A stretch of 64,000 nucleotides of DNA. Source: Lathyrus oleraceus. Lineage: Eukaryota > Streptophyta > Magnoliopsida > Fabales > Fabaceae. The notes under the pieces were generated by a model. It was not told where the DNA came from. It searched no databases and saw only the letters and a list, made by a program, of their open reading frames with translations. Location: contig NC_066580.1 in the NCBI RefSeq assembly GCF_024323335.1, positions 89,017,391-89,081,390 on the forward strand. The letters are read 5' to 3'. The position numbers and the translations under genes were made by a program. This document shows, in pieces, positions 1-8,300 of the stretch. Position 1 is the first letter of the stretch. Each line of letters starts with the position of its first letter.

Positions 1-730
1 TAACGTAAGGTTAAATCCGGTATAAAGTTGCACAATAGTTTCCGGTGTAGAAACTATTATGCGAAAAATATCTAAAAGCTAAAACGGGAAAGGTAAATTT
101 GCAAGGGAAAAAGAATGTAAAGCTTGCAAAAGAAATAAATAAAATAAACAATGCTGGAAAAGAAAAATAAGCAAAAGCTAAAACAGAAGGTTTGAAAAGC
201 TTCGGCAGAGTAGACGGCAAAAGAGGGGAGAGGAAGCGGAACCCTTTTAGGTTTCTAATGTAGCTATTTATAGTAGTGCTTCTAACTGCTTTTTGTTTCC
301 CACGAGTCTTCAGCATGGCTAAATACACGGCGTGGGCATAGGACACGAACTCTCTCAACGTCTCTTCAATTCTTCTGAGGGCGTGACTTGCGCCAAAAAG
401 CTAGTGGAATGGTGTGACGCTCGTCACACCATGTGTGACGCTCGTCACAGGGGTGCTTTTAGTGTGACGCTCGTCACAACCCTTGTGACGCCCGTCACAG
501 GCACAACGTGCGCTTTCTTTGGGCTGGGCTTGGTCTTTGATATTTGTTTCCTTTTTACTCCTTTCTACACCTCCTTTCTTCCCTTTTTCACTTTTGCTTC
601 AAAATGGATACCTGACATAAATAGCAAGGAAATACTGCATAATATCTGATAAAATGAGATAAACTAAAGTAAATGATAATCTAATCTAATTGAATTAAGT
701 CTTAAAATGTGATATAATTTCGTGTTATCA
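1..730 (-). repeat. 3' LTR of the Athila element (partial)
   Basis: Position 1 aligns with 11924 and the two copies run together to the terminal TATCA at 730 and 12654. It carries the LTR TATA box (265-272, read on minus) and four TGACG-type palindromes (411-499). Short ORFs across it on both strands are chance readings of LTR sequence. Confidence 0.95.
411..499 (-). promoter_or_regulatory. array of four TGACG-N2-CGTCA palindromes in the LTR
   Basis: Four inverted repeats built on TGTGACG-NN-CGTCACA lie at 413-428 (extended to a 20-bp palindrome, 411-430), 434-449, 463-478 and 484-499. TGACG is the core of as-1-type sites bound by TGA bZIP factors, and here two cores face each other across 2 nt. 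The array lies upstream of the LTR TATA box on the minus strand. The role as enhancer is inferred. Confidence 0.6.
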
Positions 731-748
731 AACTCCCCCATACTTAAA
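731..748 (-). other. polypurine tract of the Athila element
   Basis: On the minus strand this reads TTTAAGTATGGGGGAGTT and directly abuts the 3' LTR, as expected for the plus-strand DNA primer. It is preceded by the TTGAGGACAA-type box seen at the same place in Athila-like elements. Confidence 0.9.
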
Positions 749-1029
749 TCTTTGCTTGTCCTCAAGCAAAATTCAGTATAGAACTTGTTAAAAGATTTAG
801 CCAGATGAAATTTCAAAGCACACATCAATTCGTACTAGGTTGCAAATGGATTTTTGTTTAGGAGGACTTGAGTTTAATCTTGACATCAACAACTACCGTT
901 ACAACTTAGATAACCCTACCTTATGCAAATCAGTTCAAGTACCCTATGATAGCTATCCTGGTTCCTTTAGTCTTATTTTACCTGTTTTCATTCTAGCGAA
1001 ATCACATTAAGCCCTTTATCTTTTCGCGC

Positions 1030-1195
1030 ACGTAGTGGAGTAACCGGTTAGTGATTATGATCCGCTTTTAGCTAGAAGTTCTGGTACATAAGTCGGATAA
1101 CTTCATTATTCAGTCCATTGCAAATTGCGGGGGATCGAACCGTAGTCCGCCCTACCAAGTTCAGTACCAGATTCCTACTGAACCAACTCATAATG
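1030..1195 (-). repeat. tRNA-derived SINE-like block inside the Athila 3' UTR
   Basis: On the minus strand an A-box-like TGGTTCAGTAGG (1174-1185) is followed by a B-box GGTTCGATCC (1132-1141). Their starts are 44 nt apart, as in tRNA-type pol III promoters. The surrounding text (ACTTGGTAGGG, then GGTTCGATCCCCCGCAA) resembles the head of Fabaceae SINEs as I remember them, and the downstream ACCAGAAC and AACCGG words fit their body loosely. It is not a functional tRNA gene. The family assignment needs an alignment. Confidence 0.5.
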
Positions 1196-1650
1196 GATCT
1201 TTCGTATTGTGCTTTTGCATGATCTGCAACCTTTAGATTAAATGATCTGGTAAGGATCACCTAATTTAATTAGTGCATTTCTTGATATATTTATATATCT
1301 TAGGTTACTTTGGGGATCATTCACTTATATTCATCGGCTCTCCACGTAGTTTGCTATTAAGATGGTGCTGACTTCTGTATAAACTACTTGGGGTTGCCAT
1401 AGAACTAAAAGTTCAATGAATCGGTATAATAGGTACTTATCCTGATCTAACATATTGAGGTTCTCAGAGCGTTGTTATGGTAATGATTTTGTTTTGATTT
1501 CACTCAAATTTTATAAAGTAAGCGACCTTTATATTTATTGGGTGTGTTAAAAAATTTTTTTTTTTTTTTTTTTTTTGATATGGCTCAAGAAAATTGAGGG
1601 AGTAGATAATAGAAATATTTCACACTAGGGACTTAACTTAAAATAAAAAT

Positions 1651-1681
<31 letters not shown>

Positions 1682-1754
1682 CATAATAAGAAAGGGAAAT
1701 AACAATGAAAGGGAAGGTAACATACTTGAAAAATGGAAATAGGAAGAATATTGT

Positions 1755-1800
1755 TTGCCCCCCCCATACTTAAACTAAACATTGTCCTCAATGTTTTAAG
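1755..1800 (-). repeat. second PPT-like module
   Basis: Reads on minus as a TTGAGGACAAT box followed by TTTAAGTATGGGGGGGGCAAA. This repeats the order of elements next to the true PPT (731-775). It lies just downstream of the last ORF, about 1 kb from the LTR. Confidence 0.55.
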
Positions 1801-1839
1801 GGAAAGAAATACAAAATGGAAATGCAAAGAAAATAACAA

Positions 1840-3141
1840 CTAAGGCTGCCTTCCGCCTCTGGTTCTTGGACCTGGTGATCTTTGACGTATGTCTAAGTTG
1901 TCGAACCTGCTAAACAACTCAGTAAACCGCTGGTCGGTTATGGCATTCCGAGCATCCTGTTGCTGTTGCATTTGACGCATCATCTGCATCATCTCTGCAT
2001 TCTGTGCCTGCATACCATCGATAGCATCCATAATGTCGTCGTTGGTTGCAAGCCTTCTTCGTCGACGACGTTGGGAGGATGGGCCAGTTGTATTGCCGGA
2101 AGGGTTGAGCGGGACTGACTGTTGTGTAGGCGGATGATCACCTTGTTCCATTTCTTCAAACTCATCTGTTTGTGGGTTTGTTTGTAAAGGCTCGGTGGTT
2201 TCAGGAGCGTTTAGATCATAGAGGTGGCGGTCGGGGTTTGTGACATCAGTGAGGCCAGTATTTGGTAGAACAACGCTTGGGACTGCCTGGTTGTTCACCA
2301 TAAGATAATATCCTCCGCCTACTCTGTTTTTAATCAGGCGGCTGGAGCGGCAATAGCTGATATCCATAGACAGGGGAGGTAGGGATTCTAAAGTTTGGAG
2401 TTTATCCCCTAGGTTCAGGCCAAGTGCTATGGATGTTATTAATCCACCAATTATAAAGGGTTGCCGGCCTCTAGCACATAAGGTGCGGATATGATGAAAG
2501 AGAAAAGAGGCGGCGTTTACCTGAGTATCCGGTTCGAAAACGCACTGGAGGAAAAATAACTCCTTTGAGTTGACCTTACTGTTGTTTGGTCTTCCAAAAA
2601 GTGTGTTTTGCAGGATACGGAGAAAATAACGGATGGTGGGGTTATGTATATGGGAGAGAAGGAGTTCTTCCCAGTTGTAGGTCTCGATACCGGAAATTTT
2701 CTTAAAAAGGCCAAAAACGCCAACTGTGTTCCAGTTTGAGGTTGGAGGGATTCTGGCATGAAGCAGACCTTCTGTGGGAAAATGTAGCATGGTACTCAAT
2801 TGGCGTTGGGTTAAGGAGTACTCGGTGTTCAACATACGGAAGGTTGCGGTACCGGTCAGAAATTCATCCTCACCGGCGGGAGTGGTGTAGTCGTAAGAAC
2901 TTAGGAATTCTAAGGTTAGGGAAGGGTAGGTGGGTTGGTTATGAGTGCAAAGGAAGGTTAAATCGGCTTTACGGAGCATCCACTCGATACCTTGGAGTAA
3001 GCCTAATTGTTGCAAGCAAGGTAAATCGGGGTACCTGGTGGAAACGACGCCTCGCTGCTGGAAGCGCTCGAATTGCTCTTGCTGATAGTTGTCATCTCCG
3101 GATCGGAAGATGATATTTCCGAAATTTTGATTTCCCGCCAT
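1840..3141 (-). CDS. ATHILA-type ORF protein, second copy in env position
   Basis: An open 433-codon frame downstream of gag-pol. It resembles the family known as ATHILA ORF-1 (function unknown), placed where envelope-like genes sit in Athila elements. I see no signal peptide or transmembrane segment, so an envelope function is not supported. The conserved core (residues about 70-270) includes LTLEFLSS, FRMLNTEY, HNPTIRYF and IIGGLITS words shared with the neighbouring ORF at 3815-5152, so the pair looks like an old tandem duplication. The C-terminus has a run of arginines after SSQ, a possible nuclear localisation signal, then a Met/Gln-rich predicted coiled coil. Upstream are a TATA box 96-103 bp before the ATG and TGACG palindromes, suggesting a separate promoter. 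Confidence 0.8.
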   Translation of the reverse strand: MAGNQNFGNIIFRSGDDNYQQEQFERFQQRGVVSTRYPDLPCLQQLGLLQGIEWMLRKADLTFLCTHNQPTYPSLTLEFLSSYDYTTPAGEDEFLTGTATFRMLNTEYSLTQRQLSTMLHFPTEGLLHARIPPTSNWNTVGVFGLFKKISGIETYNWEELLLSHIHNPTIRYFLRILQNTLFGRPNNSKVNSKELFFLQCVFEPDTQVNAASFLFHHIRTLCARGRQPFIIGGLITSIALGLNLGDKLQTLESLPPLSMDISYCRSSRLIKNRVGGGYYLMVNNQAVPSVVLPNTGLTDVTNPDRHLYDLNAPETTEPLQTNPQTDEFEEMEQGDHPPTQQSVPLNPSGNTTGPSSQRRRRRRLATNDDIMDAIDGMQAQNAEMMQMMRQMQQQQDARNAITDQRFTELFSRFDNLDIRQRSPGPRTRGGRQP

Positions 3142-3814
3142 TGTGATGAATTTTGAAGGAGTGATTTGGAGTGGAAAAGAATTGTATATTTGATATGAGA
3201 GAATTGTTTGTGGTGAATGAAGGAGGTTTTGGTAGGTATTTATAGGAGAAGGATTGGAAGATAGAAAGAAAAAGTGGTTGAAGAGTAATTAAGTGTGGTT
3301 AAATGAAAAGTGAATGGGGAATGTAAAAAGGTAAGGGGTGTAACGTTCGTCTCCAACGGCTCCCTAACGTTCACATGTCTGAGGGGCGTTACGCTCGTCA
3401 CAAGGGTGTGACGTTCGTAACAGGAGTTATGCGTGCCGTTCGTCATGGAGTGTGTGACGCTCGTCACACAGTTATTTTGGCAGGGCATTCAGCAGCGCTT
3501 CACATAATTAATCTGGAGATGAATTTATTTTGATTATTTTGTTTTATTTGGTTTTTAGATTGTTCTATTTAATTTAGCTAATTAATTTGTGTTGCATGCT
3601 ATTCTATTTCACATAATAATAATTCATTCTGAGTAACAGTAGAACAGTAGAGAACATAGCCATTGCATAAATTAAATAAAAGCTTTAATAAAATTAACAT
3701 AATGTAATACAGGAAGGGAAAATAATGAAATGAAAGGAAAATAAATGCGAACATGAATTCAAATAACATTAATGAAAAATCTAGCCTAAAACTAAATAAC
3801 TTAGAAAGAAATAA
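3142..3814 (-). other. spacer between the two ATHILA-type ORFs
   Basis: The part nearest the downstream ORF (3142-3490) holds the candidate promoter. The rest (about 3491-3814) is AT-rich and I see no gene or repeat in it. Confidence 0.7.
3237..3470 (-). promoter_or_regulatory. candidate internal promoter for the 1840-3141 ORF
   Basis: A TATAAATA box (plus-strand tatttata, 3237-3244) lies about 95 bp before the start codon. Upstream of it on the minus strand are diverged copies of the LTR palindrome at about 3337-3352, 3388-3401, 3407-3422 and 3434-3447, and a perfect 20-bp copy at 3451-3470. In the 5' LTR the same TATAAATA (12188-12195) has its palindromes at nearly the same distance. Promoter function is inferred from this matching layout. 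Confidence 0.55.
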
Positions 3815-5152
3815 CTAAATTCCATCTATCTTCGGATCTCTGGCCGGAGGAGCAAAAGAGTTAACACGATGCCGCAACATACGTAACTGACTTGCCGTGC
3901 TGCTCATGTATTCTAGGACTGCATGCCTCAAGTTGTGGAAATCTTCCCTGAGGGCGTGATGCTCTGACATCAAGGCTTCAATGACGGTTTTAATATCTGT
4001 TCCTGGCATATGATGTCGGAGATCAGGCATGGCTGATTCTTCGGTCAGGACAGGCTGAGGAGGAGGATCAAAATCATAGTAGCCGGAAGGTGTCTGAGGG
4101 TCAGATTCAGCATGAGAGATATGGTCAACATAGTGCTCATAGTCATCACAAATCTCATAGTCCTGGATGGATTCAGTGGATCTAGCAGGAGTAGGGGTTT
4201 CGTTCAGGTTGTAAAGCCAGTTACTGCTGTTATGAACGCTAGTCCTAGGATCGGGCATGGTGAATAAGCAAAGAACCTGGTTATCAATCATAAGCTCAAA
4301 CTCATCAGACCCTAAGTTCGCTATGAACATAGTGTTGAAGAGGAAGGGTATACTCATAGTAGTAATGCCACAAAAAGGGTTCAGGTCAAGCATAGGCTGA
4401 CGCAATCCAATAGCATTACCTATCATGGTTATCAAACCGCCTATTCTAATGGGTGCTCGCTCATCCTGGATAAGGTGGTCCAAATTAGCTAACATAAAAG
4501 TAGCGCCGTTTACTGGACGGTTCTGGGAAGCACAAAATATGATGAAGAGTTCATCACGTGAAACTGAAGTACTATTTGGCTTCTTCCCAAATAAAGTGTG
4601 GGTCAGGATCTTATGGAAATAGCGAAAAGCCGGGTTATGTATGTTTCCAGAGAGAAACTCATGTTCTTCAGGCTCATCATTTCCAGTCAGCTTACCCCAA
4701 AAGTGTTCAAGCTCTCTATATTCAAAAAGTTCTTCCTGGCTTACAGTGAATGTATCAAGGGAGGTAGGAAAACCCAAAAGGTTGGTAAAGTCTCTAATAT
4801 TAAATTGGTACTCCATGTTGAACATTCTGAACTGAATAAAACCTCTGCTAATTCCTTTTCCATGGCTGGGTAGATAGATTAGTGAACTAAGGAATTCTAG
4901 TGTGAGTCTCCGGTAGGTGGTGAAATGTCTCAGGATAGGGGATGTCTCCCATCCTATCTGACTCAGCAAATACAGGACACTCTGTCTCAGTCCAAGGGCA
5001 GTCATAGCCCAATCATCAGCATATAAACTAGGTAGCATCTCTCTAGCGGCTAATTCTTCAAACTTTTGTTTCTGAGCCATTCCTCTGAACTTGATACCCA
5101 TACGATCAATATGTCCCATCTGGTTAGTGCTAGCTAGAGAAAAAGAAGACAT
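3815..5152 (-). CDS. ATHILA-type ORF protein, first copy in env position
   Basis: An open 445-codon frame following gag-pol. It shares the ATHILA ORF-type core with the ORF at 1840-3141: LTLEFLSS, FRMFNMEY, HNPAFRYF, a TLFGKK segment and IRIGGLIT appear in the same order. Overall similarity is low, so the copies split long ago. The acidic, Pro-rich linker (about residues 315-375) is followed by a His/Leu-rich helix likely to form a coiled coil near the C-terminus. No membrane segment is visible. The function of this family is unknown. It may be expressed from a spliced or read-through transcript of the LTR, since I see no clear TATA box directly in front of it. Confidence 0.8.
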   Translation of the reverse strand: MSSFSLASTNQMGHIDRMGIKFRGMAQKQKFEELAAREMLPSLYADDWAMTALGLRQSVLYLLSQIGWETSPILRHFTTYRRLTLEFLSSLIYLPSHGKGISRGFIQFRMFNMEYQFNIRDFTNLLGFPTSLDTFTVSQEELFEYRELEHFWGKLTGNDEPEEHEFLSGNIHNPAFRYFHKILTHTLFGKKPNSTSVSRDELFIIFCASQNRPVNGATFMLANLDHLIQDERAPIRIGGLITMIGNAIGLRQPMLDLNPFCGITTMSIPFLFNTMFIANLGSDEFELMIDNQVLCLFTMPDPRTSVHNSSNWLYNLNETPTPARSTESIQDYEICDDYEHYVDHISHAESDPQTPSGYYDFDPPPQPVLTEESAMPDLRHHMPGTDIKTVIEALMSEHHALREDFHNLRHAVLEYMSSTASQLRMLRHRVNSFAPPARDPKIDGI

Positions 5153-5383
5153 GAGTTTAAGTCAGGATTTGGCCAAATGCCGAAAGAAAGAAAAATTATT
5201 ATTATTATATTTTTTTATATTTTTGAATAAATAAAGAATGAATACTAAACAAAAAATTAAAAGAATAATTAAGAAAGAAAATAGTGAAATGATAATAATA
5301 GAATAAGAAAATAGCAAACTAATTAGTGGGTTGTCTCCCACCAAGCGCTTTGTTTACACGTCGCAAGCTCGACAAAGAAACTG
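5153..5383 (-). other. AT-rich spacer with hairpin, after gag-pol
   Basis: Next to the pol stop is a perfect stem-loop at 5326-5341 (minus GTGGG-AGACAA-CCCAC). The rest is AT-rich. A 60-codon hydrophobic frame here is compositional. Confidence 0.6.
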
Positions 5384-8300
5384 TTAAATATAATTGATGG
5401 GTCCTGGGGGCGTTTCGTCTAAGTGTAGAATTTGCGAATCCTCGTTGGTTTCCGCATAGTGATAATGTTTCAGACGTTGCCCGTTTACGGTGAACGGTTC
5501 TGTAGATTGTCCTTTTATTTCTACCGCTCCACTGGGAAAGATTTTAGTGATATGAAAAGGTCCTGACCATCTGGATCGTAGTTTTCCCGGGAATAACTTT
5601 AGTCTAGAGTTAAATAAAAGTACTGTGTCGCCTTGCTTGAAGATTTTCCTTGATATACGCTTGTCATGCCATTGTTTTGTTCTTTCTTTATAGATTTTGG
5701 CATTTTCATAGGCGTCTCTTCTGAGTTCCTCTAATTCGTTTATGTCAAGGATTCTCTTTTCACCGGCGGCTTTATAATTCAAATTTAAATTTCTAATAGC
5801 CCAATAGGCTTTATGTTCTAATTCTACCGGGAGGTGACAGGATTTTCCATAAATGAGCTTAAATGGGGTCGTCCCTATGGGGGTTTTATAAGCAGTTCGG
5901 TATGCCCACAAAGCTTCTGGTAATTTCAATGACCAATCTTTCCTTGAAGTGGCGACCGTTTTTTCTAGTATTTGCTTGATTTCGCTGTTAGACACTTCCA
6001 CTTGTCCACTGGTTTGAGGGTGGTAAGGTGTTGCTATCCTATGTCTCACTCCATATTTAAGTAGTAGTTTTTCGAGTACCTTGGATATAAAGTGCGATCC
6101 ACCATCACTGACTACTATTCTTGGGATGCCAAATCTCGGAAATATTATATTTTTAAAGAGTCTAGTTACTACTCGGGTGTCATTTGTTGGAGAAGCTATA
6201 GCTTCGATCCACTTTGATACGTAGTCAACTGCCACAAGTATGTATTTGTTACCGAAAGAGGATGGGAAAGGTCCCATGAAGTCTATCCCCCACACGTCGA
6301 AAATCTCTACTTCCAAAATACCTTTTTGTGGCATCTCGTCACGTCTAGATATGTTTCCCGTGCGTTGACATCTGTCACACTCCTTAATAGCCGTATGCAC
6401 GTCCTTCCAAATAGTTGGCCAATAAAAGCCAGCTTGTAGGATTTTAGAGCAGGTCTTGGATGTACTTGTGTGTCCACCATAAGGAGCGGAGTGACAGTGT
6501 TGGATTATATTTTCTACCTCTTCTTCGGGTATACATCGACGGAAAATACCATCGGGGCCTCTTTTGAAAAGTAAGGGATCATCCCAGTAATAGTGTTTTA
6601 TGTCGTGGAAGAATCGTTTCTTCTGCTGGTAAGATAAAGTAGGTGGAACTATTCCGGCAGCTAAATAATTGACTAGAGCAGCGTACCATGGTGTGACAGA
6701 TATAGCTAAGGTGGTTTCTACTTGCATGTCGGAGTTGTTCTCTTCCAAAGTAGCTATGAGTTTATCATACGAGAAATCATCATTAATTGATGTTCTTTCC
6801 GGTTCAAGGTTCTCAAGTCTAGAGAGGTGGTCTGCTACTACGTTTTCAGTTCCTTTCTTGTCCTTGATTTCTAAGTCGAATTCTTGTAGTAACAAGATCC
6901 ATCTTAGGAGTCTAGGTTTAGCATCTTTTTTTGTTAAAAGGTACCTGATAGCAGCGTGATCGGTGTAAACTATTATTTTGGCTCCTACCAAGTAAGAACG
7001 AAATTTATCTAGCGCAAATACCACTGCTAGGAGTTCTTTCTCGGTTGTGGCATAATTCATCTGTGCTTCATCCAGGGTTCTGCTAGCGTAATATATAACG
7101 TGAAGCTTTTTATCCTTTCTTTGTCCTAGAACAGCACCTACAGCATAATCACTGGCATCGCACATTATTTCGAATGGTTCATTCCAGTCTGGTGTCTGCA
7201 TAATGGGTGCGGAGATCAATGCTTGTTTAAGAGTTTGAAATGCTTTTAAACAGTTATCGTCGAATATGAATTCAGCATCTTTCATCAACAGTCCGGTTAA
7301 GGGTTTAGTTATCTTAGAGAAGTCTTTGATGAATCGTCGGTAAAAACCGGCGTGTCCTAAAAAGCTTCGTACTTCTCTCACGGTTCTTGGGGGTTGAAGA
7401 TTTTCGATTACCTCTATTTTGGCCTTGTCTACTTCAATTCCTCTGTTCGAGATGATGTGTCCTAAAACAATTCCTTCTTGTACCATAAAGTGGCACTTTT
7501 CCCAATTAAGTACTAAGTTTACTTTTACACATCGCTCAAGAACTCTTTCCAGGTTTTCAAGGCATTCTTCGAAACTTTGTCCGTATACAGAAAAGTCATC
7601 CATAAATACTTCCATGATGTTTTCGAGAAAGTCGGCGAAAATCGCCATCATGCATCTTTGAAAAGTTGCAGGGGCATTACATAGACCAAACGGCATTCGT
7701 CTATAAGCGAAAGTACCAAAAGGGCATGTGAATGTTGTCTTTTCTTGGTCATCAGGGTGAATTGGTATTTGAAAGAAGCCTGAATAACCGTCTAAATAAC
7801 AGAAATGTGAATGTTTAGCTAATCGTTCTAACATTTGGTCAATGAATGGTAAAGGGAAATGATCTTTTCGGGTTGCTTTGTTTAGTTTCCTATAATCAAT
7901 GCACATTCTCCATCCCGATTCGATTCGTTTAGTTATAGTTTCTCCTTTTTCGTTTTCAATAACGGTTATGCCTCCTTTCTTTGGTACAACGTGTACAGGA
8001 CTAACCCATTTGCTATCAGATATAGGATATATAATACCTGCTTCCAATAACTTGGTTATTTCTTTCTTTACTACCTCACTTAGGATCGGATTTAGTCTTC
8101 TCTGGTGTTCCCTAGAGGTTTTACAGTCTTCTTCTAACATGATGCGGTGCATACAAATAGAAGGGCTTATTCCTTTAAGATCGGTTATGTGGTATCCTAG
8201 TGCGGTTGGGTATTTTCTTAAGATATGTAGGAGTTTTTCTGTTGCGAGTCTTCCTAGATCGGCATTAACTATCACAGGTCGTTCAAGTTCTAAGTCTAGG

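Larger units (their letters stand above)
749..1839 (-). other. 3' UTR of the Athila element
   Basis: Non-coding stretch between the last ORF and the PPT. It holds two T runs on the plus strand (1555-1576 and 1652-1681), a tRNA-like SINE-type block (about 1030-1195), and a second PPT-like box at 1755-1775. I see no gene. Confidence 0.8.

Noticed and set aside
411..499. Possible CRISPR-like array of short repeats
   Set aside because: Repeats are palindromes with irregular 21-29-bp spacing in a plant LTR; no spacers of uniform size.
332..649. Frames across the Athila LTR (also at 12255-12539)
   Set aside because: Duplicated only because the LTR is duplicated; one-base indel changes the end and there is no domain.
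1110..1195. Possible functional tRNA gene
   Set aside because: Only A and B boxes are recognisable; acceptor and anticodon stems do not pair convincingly, so a SINE-like relic fits better.
1840..5152. Envelope gene in the Athila element
   Set aside because: Position fits, but neither ORF has a signal peptide or membrane segment; the sequences fit the ATHILA ORF family instead.
5162..5344. 60-codon hydrophobic frame between Athila gag-pol and the next ORF, resembling a membrane protein
   Set aside because: Made of AT-rich repeats giving Ile, Leu and Phe; no conserved features, and it overlaps the spacer hairpin.
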